Shown piece by piece: positions 35,590 through 49,122 of a DNA stretch of 64,000 nt. The stretch comes from Ignelater luminosus (lineage: Eukaryota; Arthropoda; Insecta; Coleoptera; Elateridae). Below the pieces are notes generated by a model. The model ran no database searches and was not told where the DNA came from. It was given only the letters and a program-made list of their open reading frames with translations. Made by a program: the position numbers and the translations under genes. How positions within the stretch are numbered: the stretch's first letter is position 1; each line of letters opens with the position of its first letter. Location of the stretch: positions 47,241 through 111,240 of the forward strand of contig VTPC01000665.1 of NCBI GenBank assembly GCA_011009095.1, read 5' to 3'.

Positions 35590-36475
35590 TTACATGTTAC
35601 ATCTTACAAAAAACATCGAAATGTTAATTAAATAATTCGTCTATAAATAACTATGAGGAAATAATCTGGAACAAGCATAACAACCATTACCATACATTTA
35701 TTATAATAAATTGTTTTCAGATGGTAACCTACGATTACCTCTGATAGACACCTGCTTTATGAGATCATCGCTTATGATACACCGTTAGTGTAATGAACTT
35801 TTATTTTAGAGATTCAAACTTGGACTCAAACAACAATAATGATATAACGGTTAATATATTTTTAAAATTTGTAGCCTCCAGTCTTGCGAAAAATTAACTA
35901 AATAAATGGTCTTTGTATTTAAAGAAAGATGATTATAATCTTAAAATGGTAAATAAGAACTAAAACGAAATTCTGAAGAAAAAACCATTACACCATCTCA
36001 CACCATGATTACCAGGAAATTCCAATCATCGATCAATTTACGAACATGATGAATTTTAACCTTGAATTTATAAAAAAAAAAATAATTGTAAAATCTCGAA
36101 GAAATTAGTACCTAGAAAAATGAAAATAAAAATGCTGAATTGTCGAAGATAATAGAATAAATCAAAACAACGAAGAAAACATTCGATGTCACATAGGTAC
36201 AACCTTATTTTGTTTTGTTTCATCAAAGTACGTACTTATAGATGTATGCACATAGATAAACGTGAATCTTTTTATTTTTATTTTTGCCTTCATAAATTCT
36301 AGGGATATCATTATTGAATTAGCAAATAATATAAATTAACAGATAAGTAGTTCACTGGAAATGTGTACTATAAAATACGTAAGCAATAATACCTATTTGT
36401 ACTGCAAATAATTGTATTTGATTGTTATCATTGAGTGATACGACCTACCGTAATATCACATTGTGTATAGTATTA
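35201..36475. other. Unassigned A+T-rich DNA
   Basis: No gene recognised. A TA microsatellite lies inside (see 35555). Confidence 0.4.
35555..35588. repeat. TA microsatellite, about 17 units
   Basis: Uninterrupted TA dinucleotides. Likely length-variable. Confidence 0.95.
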
Positions 36476-36819
36476 TACACTGTGCCCCTAAAGTGATGCA
36501 TAAATCTATTATTTTGCTGGTCATCGCGAAACAATTTCCTTGATTATCTACTTCTTTTGTTTTTGGAAATAACTCTGTGGATACTTAATTTTCGAAATGA
36601 TCTAAAAGAACTATTTCGAAAAATATTACGCAATACAAGCTGTCCGATTTAAAAACACCATCTTAGTTGCTATCACAAAAAGACTGCATACTTGGCAACG
36701 TTGCTGATATCAATATTTGGTTATTCATATTCAATAACACCTTATAGCCAATTTGTTACCAATCTTACAATTACTTATTGAATTAATAAATTCATGCTTG
36801 ACTTTAGAGGCACAGTGTA
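36476..36819. mobile_element. 344-bp MITE with mariner-like ends
   Basis: The left end TACACTGTGCCCCTAAAGT matches the inverted right end TACACTGTGCCTCTAAAGT, and similarity continues for about 15 more bases with a few differences. TA lies outside each end. There is no coding capacity. Confidence 0.85.
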
Positions 36820-37490
36820 TATTACAGACACAAAGCAAGGCGCTCAAAGCTTATCTCTGATGTCTGATGTTAATACTTGAATATCTGACTGTAGACTACA
36901 TTTATTATTAATTAGTATTTTTAGTTTTATTAAAAGTAATTGTGGCGCCTGAAGACAGCATTATTAATACCAAGAAGAATGAAACAACAAAACTCTTGTT
37001 ATCTTTTCTTAGAATGTAGAAATTTAGTAAAATATATTTGAAGTGACATTAATAAATAGAAAATAAGATGATCATGTTTTAAACTTATTTTACACCAGTA
37101 CATGCGATAACATTTTTTGTTGTCTAATAAATAGATAAAGGATATTTACATCCTATGATGTATTGTATGGTACTGTAGTTACGTTTTCGAAAACTAAACT
37201 AAAAAATTTGTTTTGCACTGTTTGGAACTACAGCATCAAAAATACTACAAAATTGTTATTGTCCAAATAAGAAGTGTTACCAACAAGGAGACGTAGTTGA
37301 TCTACTTTACAGTACCTTTACTGAGATAATTTTCCAATATTGTGCAAGATTTGTTCACATTGCACCAAATACAAAGAAATACCAACTAAATTGTTAATAA
37401 TGCAGAATATAAGCATTTCTAGAAGCATTTCATATACACATTTTAGAATTATTTTTTTTCACTTAACCTACTTACTGATATAATCAGATC
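36820..37490. other. Unassigned A+T-rich DNA
   Basis: Nothing recognised. Confidence 0.4.
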
Positions 37491-37733
37491 TCAATTTAAT
37501 TCAATCCCCCAAAATGCATAAAATGTTTTCAAAAATGTCTCGAGCATTTCACTCGACTGCTTATACAAATTTGCACAAAACCAACAGGAATAAAAGCTAG
37601 GAAGAGTTGACAAAAAGTTCGGTAAGAAAGTCGTACACATGTTTGCACACTCAAGAATAAACTTGCTATTGGCTGTTAATATTGTGCTATGCTCAAGTAA
37701 AGAACCCCATGTAATTCTTATGGGTTTTGGCAC
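37491..37733 (-). pseudogene. Possible hAT transposase fragment
   Basis: The minus-strand frame begins MPKPIRITWGSLLEHSTIL. It resembles the P-x-P-V-x-TRWG-T-W block before the C-terminal half of some hAT transposases. The remaining 60 codons are not recognisable, and the flanks show no further motif or ends. A chance resemblance is possible. Confidence 0.35.
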
Positions 37734-38560
37734 AGCGCTCTTTAGTGTTCCAGACCCGAATGTTTAATTTGACAATACTGGCGATTTTGCTTATTTCGGC
37801 TTAAACCGTTCACACGTTATCTTAGATACTATAACTGATATCACTGAATTAGTATAAAGTTGAATACTGTTGGTTACGTTTTTAGAAGGGAGAATTCAAA
37901 ATCACTACAACAGAACAATGCATTTCCTAATATAATACAGTTGGTAATCTTTCAAAGCTAAGATGGGTCCAATGCATATATTGCCAAATCCCAACTTTCC
38001 AACTTGGTACACTAAAGATGGCCGTAGTTTTGCCCTTAATGAAATTGACTGGAACTCGAGTGTGTTATAGTTCTCGACTCACTGACCAAAAGTCTCCACG
38101 GGCACGAAACTTGAAACTGACTAGCTTTTCTACTATACTCTATCCAAAATCCACACAAATGGTAAACGTCAAAATCGCTAAAGCAACCCTGTATAAGGTT
38201 ACTATTTAGTAGCAAAAGTTTACATTTACTGCAACTTTATAGTCAAAGTCACATAAAATAGAAGTTTAGGATCTTCTTTTATATTGCCACAGAATTCTGA
38301 CCGTCCGGATAGATTTGGAATAGAGTATACAGCTTATACAGTACTTCTCGTTAAGTGCCTATGAGTAAAAACCGAAAGAAAAGATTAATTGAGTTGGACT
38401 AGATTGATTGATGTTGGTTTTCATGTTAGCTGCTATTTCAAATATCTTCATATAAAAAAGCTGCTCGGCAGGCTGTCAGATCAAGTTTTTTCGAATCCAA
38501 AGTGAAACGATACATAAAACCAAATAAGGAAGGCAATACGAATATAATTTGAATTGGAAA
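37734..38560. other. Unassigned DNA
   Basis: The plus-strand frame 38018-38209 has no known domain. Confidence 0.35.
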
Positions 38561-38860
38561 TGCTTACATGTAGCAGGCTTTGAAGAGCTCAAATAGTTAA
38601 GATAGCATTCCATAAAGGGCATTGTCTTTTATTCTTTCATTGAGTTTTTTTATATCTCAGAAACGGGCTGTCATATCGAGATAAAACTTTAGTTGTTGGT
38701 AGTCGCAGGAGAGTGATTCTTAAAAAATTCTGGCACCACCGATTGAAAAATATTCTATATCTCAGGAAAGGGTTGTCTTATCAAGATGGAACTTTGATTG
38801 TTTGTTAGCAGCAAAATGGCTTTCAAGCAATCCCGAAAATGAAATATGTATGTATGCTTA
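38560..38860 (+). repeat. Left copy of a repeat bracketing the LINE
   Basis: It contains two diverged monomers of about 105 bp. Each has a TATCTCAG-like start, a GGNTTGTC- or GGCTGTCAT-like word, GATAAAACTTTAG or GATGGAACTTTGATTG, and then GTAGTCGCAG or TTAGCAGC. Preceding CAAATAGTTAAGAT and ATTGTCTTTTATTCTTT recur in the right copy. Confidence 0.7.
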
Positions 38861-38875
38861 GTGTTAGAAATTATA

Positions 38876-40781
38876 GGGGAGCAAACGCTGATTCCAACCA
38901 CTTTATGGTAAGAGCTAAAATGAAACAAACAATCCCATTACATTAGAAGGAATAAACAACTTTTAGATAAATGGATAAAAAGAAAATTATGCAAGGATAT
39001 TCAAGATTAGTTTATTGGTATACGAGAAGAACAACAAATAGATACTAAATGGGAAGATACAGAAAAATAATATTGAACTGTAACAGAGCAAACAAGACGA
39101 AATTATCACAAACAGAAAATAAAAAACAAAAGATTATGTAGAAACAAGAAGAGAATGTATACTCAACAACTAATAGAGGAAGTTTAAAGAGAACTTTAGC
39201 AATATAAAGAGAAAAAAAGCAAAACAAGGGTATCAAACGAAGACTACTTCTGTAGAAATCAACAAGGGAATTTGATAAAAGACTAATAAGAAAAATTAAA
39301 AAGAAGGGCAAAATTTTTTAAAGATGTATTGAATACAGATAGTCAAAGTGAAACACTTATAGAAAATGAGAACCAAATAAAGAAAGAAACTGGCCACGAA
39401 ATACCTACTGAAGAAGAAATAACCAACATAGTTCAGAATTTGAAGAACAGTAGAAGCGAAGGAGAAGATGAAATACAAGAGCAGATGTTAAAATATAGAG
39501 AACAAGAGCTACGGGAAAAATATTCAAACTGATAAAATAAATATGAATTAAAGAGAAAATGCGGGAGAGCTGGTCACAATACAGATATAAAAAGGTGGTA
39601 AGGTTAAATGTGAAACTTACAGAGGAATAGCATTATTAAATGCTACGTATAAGATACTAGCTATAAGCATCACGAACAAAATAAAAGAAAACAAGCAAAA
39701 GAAGTATAATAGGTGACTATCAGGCGGATTCAGAGCAGGAAGATCTCTAATAGATCAAATATTCACATGAAAGGAAGTACAAGCAACCAGTCATGAACAA
39801 AAGCAATTTTAGATCAACTCACGATAGCATCAAATGGAAAAGGATGTTTAGTATACATAAGAAACTAATAACTAATAAGACTATAGTTAAAATAACATTG
39901 AACGCAAAAAAAATAAAGCGAGAATACAAGGATTTTGCAGTTACAAATGGTCTAAGACACGACGATCCTCTTTGAGCCTTTTTGTTCAATATCGCATCAG
40001 AGAAAGTTATAAGAACTAGCAGAATCTCCATAGGTACCATCACTGTTTACCATAAGCAGATGATCTTACAATATTAACCAGATTGAAAAGTGAAATGAAA
40101 AAAATAAAATTTAAAAAGAAACCAAAGGTGATAGGTCTAAAGATAAATGAATCAAAGTGTATGGTGTGCGAAGATAATGAATTTCAGGAAGATAGATAGT
40201 TAGAAATAAAAATGGAGAATGGGAGACATATAAGGTAAAGAGTTTTAACTATCTAGGTGTGGCAATAACCAAAAGACCAGGAAACAAGGAAGAAATAAGT
40301 GCAAAGATTGCAAAAGGAAATAGTTAAATATGTCAGTGCCTTAAGAAACATTATGATGAATAAAGTGTTATCAAAAAGTGCTAAAATAAGAATGTGTAAC
40401 ACCATAATGCGACCAGTGATAACATACCAAGAAATGAGGATTTAGAGTGTGTAAACGAGAGATCCTGAGAAAACAGATAGAAGGCGCATGGGCCAGACAC
40501 ACCAACTAAGAAATAAAAGAATTATATGGGCAACCTGACATAGTAGCAACAATTAAAGCTCCATGGATTTGATGGTTAGGACACATGTATGCGGAATGGG
40601 AAGGGAGAGGATTCCAAAACAATTAGTGAAGATGGAACAAGGGGTGCCGAAGAGCAGATGGAAGGAAGAAGTAATAAAGGCCTTAAAAGCACCAAACATC
40701 AGGAATTTGAAGCAAAGAACCCGGGATAGGAAGGAGTGAAACAGAATTACCAATCAAGCCATGGCTCTACTGGACCTGTAG
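38876..40781 (+). pseudogene. LINE (non-LTR retrotransposon) ORF2 remnant, 5'-truncated
   Basis: Blocks appear in family order. SNHFMVRAKMKQ (38897-38932) is the end of an AP-type endonuclease. KRLCRNKKRMYTQQL (39125-39170) is in the linker. EEEITNIVQNLKNSRSEGED (39412-39470) precedes the reverse transcriptase. YRGIALLNATYK-like sequence (39617-39650), then YQAGFRAGRSLIDQIF (39717-39765) and GLRHDDPL (39952-39975) are RT blocks. SFNYLGVAITK (40240-40272) and a C-terminal stretch ending ITNQAMALLDL with stop at 40779-40781 complete it. The YADD region is unrecognisable and there are many stops and frameshifts. It is dead and old. The clade is unsettled, an RTE-, CR1- or Jockey-type guess only. 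Confidence 0.85.
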
Positions 40782-40809
40782 TGTTCGTCTGTATTATACA
40801 TATATATGC

Positions 40810-41080
40810 AATAGGCCTTATGATATTCAAATAGTTAAGATGATACTAGATAGGGGGGGGTTGTCTTTTGTTCTTTTATTGGATATTCTACTACTCAGGA
40901 TATGGTTGTCATATTGAGATTAAACTTTAATTGTTGTAAAGTGACGCTCAAATGATTGTCTATTATTATTTCGAAAAATGTTCTATATGTTAGGAACGAA
41001 TTGTCGTACCAGGATGGAACTTTGATTGTTGGTAGTAGCGGCTAAGTGGATTTCAAGCGATCGTGGTGAAATTTTTATAA
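40810..41080 (+). repeat. Right copy of the repeat bracketing the LINE
   Basis: CAAATAGTTAAGATGATACT, then TTGTCTTTTGTTCTTTTATT, GATGGAACTTTGATTG and TTTCAAGCGATC correspond in order to the copy at 38560-38860. It is a direct, diverged repeat starting about 30 bases after the LINE stop codon. Confidence 0.7.
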
Positions 41081-42290
41081 GGAAGCAGAGCGCACTGACT
41101 ACTTCCAAAACTATAGGTTGCCCTTGAGGAGTATGGAGCTTAAATAAGAAAAGTAGCACTATGCAAAGGAAATACTATTCTGTATAATTCTTAAGATTTT
41201 TATATCAGTCACGTTAAAACTCATACTTCACATTGAAACAGACTTAGTATCACTAGAGAAAGAAGAAACGTGATATACTTGATAGATGGTAAAGGTATAC
41301 CTATTTTGAGGAAATATTGAAAAAAAGGGAAAAACTATGAAGCGGTAGCATAGAGAGAACATCATAGCTAACCGCAGACATGGGAAATATAAAGGATAAT
41401 ATAAAGACTGGGGAAATTGAAAGTAACCAAAATTAGTAAAGCGGATTGGAAATAATACCCAGAAACAGAGGAAGAAGCCATACTAATAAATAGAAGCGAT
41501 AACAATCGATCTGTGTTTTCTACATTTAAGTTTTTGACAGAATTCAAAATCCTACGTAAATGTTATTATATAAAATATTCAGTAAAAAGTGCACACAAAT
41601 TGCTGTATAGAAATCAGGAAGTGGAGTCAGAAACATTTGCATCCCATACGACTATAAGCCTTATTACAGTTAGTGGAAAAGAATTAAAATAACTCTATAA
41701 GCCCATTCTTTCGTAACCTTGATAGAGTAGTAATTAAATAAACATCTGTCAAAGTACATGAAGCAAAATGGGATACTAGGAAATTAACAAATAATGCAAG
41801 TGTGAATTCTCTACAAGTATTCAGAGATGACGTTTTATTTCCAGTTAAAAACGAAAGTCGATTTCAACACAACACAACAACTACGAACATGTAAAAGAAT
41901 AGGCGTTAAATAAAAGACAAGAATAGCAATCAAACGTACTAAACTTTTTTGAAATTAGCAAGATTTTTAGAAAAATGGAAGATATCTTTATAATGGAGAC
42001 AGTACTAATCAGTGGAAATAAGATTATTATTGTAGGTTAGAGAAAAATAAAGCAAGAAATTACGATACTTGTGACCAGAACTGCCAGAATGATCGAGAAA
42101 AACAGCAACCCGAAAGGCATTGAATAATAAGAAAAAGAACTAGACCAACACCGAAGCAACCTAGAATCCAAGCAAAACAATTCTACGAAAGAAAACTTCC
42201 ACAGGTAAATAGCAGGTAGAAGCAAACAAAACAACAATTCTAATTTTTTGTAATAAGAATGCGCCATTATAAAATTGTCGCGTTTACACA
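41081..42290. other. Purine-rich unassigned DNA
   Basis: The plus strand is conspicuously A/G-rich, like the decayed LINE before it. Lysine-rich conceptual peptides result, but no protein motif was recognised. It could be more transposon decay. The minus-strand frame 42037-42291 mirrors this bias. Confidence 0.35.
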
Positions 42291-45200
42291 AATGGTTTTA
42301 TTTTTAGAAACATCCCCAGTCTTGTCGATTACTCTATTCAGGAAAATAAAGCATGTTGACTTTATACTTTTAATTATTATTTAGAATTCTTGTTGGTTCT
42401 TATTCATGCAAATATTTTACGTGCAGCACGTGGTCTGTTCTTCTAGTAGTAAACACATTTTTAAAATCATAAAAAACATGTCAATTATCACATTTACTAA
42501 TTAAATAAATCTACTAGCAATAAGACAAACTATTATAAATGTTCTCCTATTCTAGAGAATCCAGTACGAACGACGTAATTAACGCCTTTAAAATTATCTG
42601 TTTCTTGTTAAACGAACTAATTACAAATGTTCTCTCGTTCTGTTGTCCCTGAACACACAAAGCATTAAGGAAGAGACAAAACAATTTCCTAGAGAGGGAT
42701 GCGTTTCTTAAAAGTCTCTTAGATAATTATGTGAATTCAAACAATTCAATTTTCTCATAACAAAGGAAGTACAAGAATAATCTCATGTAGAAAACCTTCC
42801 GAAACGCAAAATTTAGCGGAATACCAACTTACTATAAATGGAAAATCTAGTTCTCATAAATGATAAAGTGAACAAAGATTCAAATGTCTACATAAATGAT
42901 ATTATACAACAATAGTCATTATATTGTTATTAAGGTTTAAGTTATACTGAAAAGAGTAACGTAGTGGGATGGGTTGGCATTTAAACTATAGATAATTTGA
43001 TAATTGTGTTCTAAGAACCAAGAAACGTATGGTATTTTGTTATGTTTGATGGCGTAATAAACAATTATTACCATGCAAGATTAATTTTTGTTAGATTTTT
43101 ATATCTCCATAATTACGTAAACATTAGAACAATTTGTTTTGCAAGGTCATTGTTCTGAGAAATATAACACCGATTAAATGCTTTTAAAGTTGCGAAAGAA
43201 TACAACCAGAATTTCTAAATTAAGAAAAAATTAATTTGTATTTAAAGAGCATTCTTTTCTGTTTATCTAATTTCGTGAAACTTTTAAATACTCGAAATAC
43301 GGTAAATTATTCGATGTTTTTAATTCCTGTATAAAAAAAGTTCCGTGAGAAAGCTAATGGTTTGTGCAATTCAAGGAAACAAGAAAAACGCTGTAAATAT
43401 TTTTACACAAAAACATACATTGGAGTTTTTTCTTTTGTTTACAAATATTTTATTATTTTATTTTAAAATCGATTCCTTATTTTTTATTTTAAATTTTTTC
43501 TAATTTTTTTAAATGTTACATTTTAAATTAGTGATTCACTATAACGATCTTGTTTAAGAAATTTTGAACTATTTAAGCTTTTATTTGTAGTGAAGAGACT
43601 TTTTGTTACAAGTGAGAGTGCAGAGTTGGACTTTGCATTTCCGTCTGCTGATCATATTTGCTTGCATTTTATCTCACTAATCGTTACCTAGTTTGTTAAA
43701 AGAATTTGAATCTTTGACATTGCTTATACCATTTGAATTAATAATTTTATAAGGCAATCACTTTTATCTTATTTGTTCAATAAACGTGTTTACTGTTTAT
43801 TTAATTTCCGAGTTGCTTATAAATAGGAACTCTTCGTATATTTCAAGTAAATAAGGTAATATCTCAGAGTAATACAGGTAGGTTCCCTATCACTCTGCAT
43901 TTGTGTAGTCGACGCGGGATGAAATGTTTTTGCCTGAAGATGCGTTACAATGTGTAAAGTAATACATCGTGCGTTCAAAAATAGCATTCAATTTAATGAA
44001 AGTACGTCTTACCATTAACAAAGATATTAATGGAATATTTGGTGCATTCAATAACGGCACCGACGTCTCTGATCCAGTTACTTTGCGAATATACGGTATT
44101 CTGAATCTTTGTATTGGGATTACGAGTAAAAAGGGAGGCTGCGATTTCTAAAAACGAAATTCTTCTAAATTTAGAGACGATTCTTGAGTGCAGAAATGTG
44201 TTGCAAGCATCTTCCAGTTTTGGATACAAGTCTTTTAATTCTTGTATGGTGTTTACAGGACTTTGAGTAGAGTTCTTACCCTTTACAGACTGTAGAAAAG
44301 CTTTTTCTGCATGCTATAGTATACCATACGTAAGAAGAAGATACACATTTCCATTTATGCCTAATTGCCATATCATTAAGAATAGTGTATCTATGATGGC
44401 CAGAAAAAACTCTTTTTTGTCTGGAAACTACTGCTATTGATAGTACTCTACATTTTTCAATGATTAGGTTTCAAGTTACTTTGAAACAGTTATTAATACG
44501 AGACACGGATAGGGGAATATTGAAACGGTAAACTTTAAACAAAAATATCTTTATTATAGCAAATAAAAGTGTTTATTAAATTTGATTAGTAAATTAGTAG
44601 TAGATTAATTGAAATTTATGGTGTCGTCTCTAGCACTTTTCATAGGTTGATACAAATTTGGTGTTACCCTACCATAATCCAAAATTACTAGCTACTATAG
44701 ATATCTTAATATTTGTTGTGGAGTAAAGTTAAAGATCTAACACACCTTCAATTTGCATTTTAAAACCAGTTATTTCTAGTAGAAATCAATTGCATATTTT
44801 AAATATAGATGTTCTAATTCATAAGAAAACAAAAACCTTTAGTTATAGAAATGCTAACAAGTTTCAAATAAAAAACACAATTACTAATTTGACATAAACA
44901 TTGGCAATCTAAAAGTGCCTTTCCTAATCAGATAAAACTGAACCGTAATTTATCTTCGTAGTAAACATGATCTAAAAAGTGATTAATGTCACAAGGTAGT
45001 AATAGCTTTCAGCGAAGTGATAATGTAATAACTTTCGTTTGTTTTTTGTTGTGTGTTTTTAACCAGAATACAAACCGCAAATAAAATGAATCAGTGCCTA
45101 TCTAGGAATCGAATATTGCGTATGTTGTAGGTTATAAAGACGTGACTATGTAATAATTAACAAAATAAAATAATAATTGTAGGGACACACTTTTTAATTT

Positions 45201-47734
45201 CATTAAAATGTTCCTTGTCGAGATGAAACCTTTTCGTGAACAACAGGGCCGGACAGAGTATAAAAAATGTTTTTTAATAAATAAATTCACAATGTGCACG
45301 TATTTATAAGGTAAAATTGCAAACAGACGTAATAATGTGCTCTCCGATAGCCTGGAGAAGCACATGAATATTCCCGTGACGTCAGTTGATTCCCAACAGG
45401 AGCTAAAAACAACTTCGGCACGAATTTGTTTCAAGTCGCTGCGAGTAGTGACTGTTTAGTTCATATGTAGATTAGAGTACATACATTTGCAATTTTACCT
45501 AGAAATATTGTGAAATTATTTATTGAAAAACAGTTTATTATACGTGGTTCGACCCCGTTTTACAGTTCCATCTCTTGTCTCTTCTATTTTTAACGTTTGT
45601 TTAAATTCGTTGTATATGAGCAGTTGAAATTCTAACTTTAAATAAAAACTGTGTCAGATAATAATTATTTATTACAGTTATTGCTTTATGCGATTCAGAT
45701 AAAGTTATTTTAAAATTATTTTTTTATCACGCATATGCTCAGATTTATTGGGTGCAATATTATAGTGATAATTACTATAATCAATAATGCATTGAATTCC
45801 AAGTATTTTAACATAATCAGAAAAAACAGAAACATAGTATCCAGCAATCTATACGATACATTTTAAATTGATGGTTCAATTCTTGAACAGCCTTAAAACA
45901 GTATACTTCAAATATAAAGAAGTCATTTGTTAATCTGATTTTTGTAGATCCCAAATAATCAATAGCGAGCCTCCCAAATATTACACCCAACCATTCTGTA
46001 AATCTGGAAGCCCACAAACAATAACGTAAGTCATTGATTCTATTTTAATTACTCTGTTATGCTTGACAAGACACTCAGTTTCTCATTTAACACAGTCTGT
46101 TGCTTCTACTGTTGATTCACTGTTTTGAAAATATTTCATTCAGGAATTATAGAACAATGCTTTACGTAACAACAAGGAATAGCGATTTACTGGAAGATGA
46201 CAATGTTCAAAATCCCATTCTAAAATAGTTGGGGTTCTGGGAACTGTGAGGTATATGCATAGTATACCAAATTTCTGTAAAGATTCTCATAATTACAGCT
46301 TTGACAAAAACATTATTGACGAGATGTAGCTTTAATCAAACACAATTTCCTGTTGGAATAATGAGAATGTATAGGGTTTGGTCCTCTCTAAACTTCTACA
46401 AGACAAAGGGTATCAAGAACACCAGAAATTACTTAATTTTCATTGCAGGAACTAATTTCACAAAGATCAAAGAAAATTTAGAAATGTATAGCGTCTCATA
46501 GAAAAATCTCAACTACCGATACCTCAAAACTGCTTGATTTGGAAGGAAACGGTTTTTAGCTTAGACCAGTTTTTTTCAGAAACTATTAGAATATTAAAAA
46601 ACGCATTTTATAAACGTATTGGTCTCATTTTCCAGGATTCGATTTGTTTTGGTTTCGAGGTTCTGCATGTTAGGATTGCAAATAAAGAAGTTAAACATTG
46701 GGTTATGTTCTTTACTCCACACTCATCGATTTTTCGCAGACCATCTTTCAATATATTCTCTGTGATTTTTCTAAAATCAATATTTATGTCTGCAACAAAA
46801 TATTTAAGTTAAGTTTCAGCCGATATTTTGAAATCTATGATATTGATTTTGTGTTTAGAATACAACACTCTCAGATTCCATCATTTCTTCTAGACTTTCT
46901 ACTGTACCCTTATTAGCTTCAGGTGTACTATCTCTGCAGCATGGCTCATATATTTGTAAAAAAAATCAATACATTCCAATTTATTTCTTCTATTGACAGA
47001 TTTTTAACCAAAAGAAAATTTAGAAAATTTCAGGAATAGGAATCAATCTGTTTAGATTTTCAGTGCCTAATTTTATCCACAACTTACGGAATCACCAGAA
47101 ATCTGAGGTTTTGGTTTCACAAATAAAGGTTGTTAGTGCTCACCATCGTCAAAACCTACTTCAACAAATCTTTGTGTACCATAAGGCAAAATGTAGAGAA
47201 TACGGATTTTATGTAACTTTGTAAGAAATTTCTTACAGAGTTCTATTAGCTACTACTGTAAAACTTTACAGACTGTAACATAACTTTAGAGAATAGCTAA
47301 ATGAATCTGTAAATATGTTAATAAATCTAAGAAATTAAGATTAAAGTTGTGGTTATGAGTGAATGTATGCCAAACTTGTTAATGGTGTCTAATAAAGTCG
47401 GGTATAGTAGGGTCTTTTTTTTTCTTTAGCAGGATTATCATATACCTCTGCGGGTGATACATCAACCAATAAATTAATCTGAAGGTTGCTCAGACAACGT
47501 GATCACTACTAAACATCAGGCACGGCAGATGCTATGGTGTGTCGAACGCAAACCGTCGGTCCTATGCAACTGTTGCAGGTTATCATCCCAAACACAGTTA
47601 CACATAATAATTGGTGTTTGCATTCGACTTGCAATCTTGCAAACTATAGCACTAATGGCTTCCGCTAAATAGAGAGTTATACAAGTGAAGAACGACAATG
47701 AAAGAGTCTAGATTTAAAGCACATCTTAGTGCAG
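42291..47734. other. Unassigned A+T-rich DNA
   Basis: No gene recognised. CAGGGCCGG at 45244-45252 resembles a hAT-type end like that near 1121, but without a partner. The frames at 43969, 45132, 46301, 46534 and 47516 show no known domain. Confidence 0.35.
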
Positions 47735-47905
47735 CTCAGTAAAGCACCTTTAGATGTTCCTCCGTAATTTCGTAGGAACTGAGAAACATGGACATAGAGC
47801 TACCACAGATTTATGGGATCAAAATAAGACGATTTAACCGATTTACCTATATCCCAAAGTCTACCGTTTAGTGATTTAGACAAATTCAATTTTACTAGAA
47901 AATGA
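47735..47905. mobile_element. Mariner-related repeat fragment
   Basis: ATCAAAATAAGACGATTTAA and following sequence resemble ACCAAAATAGGACGATTTAA at 1425-1445 beside the DD41D remnant. GATGTTCCTCCG upstream parallels GATGTTCCTAAAG at 1378. This suggests a second, shorter copy of the same family. No transposase motif is recognisable here. Confidence 0.4.
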
Positions 47906-49122
47906 CGCATAGTACGGGAAAGCTGCAAAAGCGACATTTTTGACAAATCGATTGTTAATTTCAAAGACAGAGAAATTTTTGTAACTTTTCAGTGGCATAA
48001 TAATCTTCTTTAGGGTAGTGAGATGGCCCTCTTCCCATTTCCCCGCCTCTGATAAGGATAGTAAACATAAAACTACGTAAAATCGTAGGCGCCTTAGAAT
48101 AACAAACATGTAGTTCTTCTAGTTCTTAAAATATTGAAACAACTAGAATTTCAACAATGACCCCTGTATCTTACAAACGGCAAGCTTTAGGATTACCATT
48201 AGCCACCGCACGATGACTCTTTGGAAACCAAAGCTCGCTCGTGGACTCAATCCTTTTATCCAGTTTCGGATAAGATGGCTAAAAATATAATAAGTGGGGA
48301 AGAGCGCGTGAGGATGAGGTAGCAAGAAATTCCTTATTTTTTTATATTGGAATAAGTTAACTATTGCCGTTAGTAGACCAGAAAGACGTTTACAAATTCA
48401 CACATTCTGAGAAAGTTTCTCGAATAAATGGGTACATGAAAGTTAGCTTTATTATGTTAAAGTTACGTTAGGTGGTGTTAAGTTAGGTTGGGTTAGGTTA
48501 AGTTAAAATGATTAAATTAATCCGAATCAAATTAAATTTAGAATTTAGAACCAAGATGAAAGTTTACTCCTGTAAAAGTGTAACGCCAAGAACACCCTGT
48601 ATTTGCCCACTTAAAATAAAATAAAATTCCGAGTATATGGCACAGCTATTTTCGTAATTGGTGCCTGTAATATTTGTAAGTAATGCGATATCTACCGATA
48701 TAATATGTTTCATAATCATAAAATAGATGCACTGCTCTTTGAAGATTGGATATAGAATGCTTTAAAATAAGGCAATGAGGAAATAACCAATAATTGTGCG
48801 AGTTCTTTAGCTATTAGTATGTAAGTGTATGAAAGAAAGCATACAGTTGCAGTGTTTCTCATATTTTTCCTCTGCTGCTAATTATAGGAAGATTACTACT
48901 CTCTCTAATAGGTAATTTCATTTCTGGCATAACATTTTATTAATTCGCCCTGTATTATTTAAAACGTTCTTAATGGTTAATAGCGTTATAGTTTACTTTG
49001 ACAGAAATAGGTATACTTTGTAATTGATTACAAAAGCAGATGGATTGTTATGTTATCGCCCACTCTTTAAGGCAAACATTTAAAATTAAATAGGAAAAGA
49101 ATAAAACGAGAACGTATGCAAT
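47906..49122. other. Unassigned DNA
   Basis: A TTAGGTTGGGTTAGGTTAAG stretch (48461-48505) is telomere-like but imperfect. AACACCCTGTA at 48591-48601 is a mariner-type right end without a partner. Confidence 0.35.
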
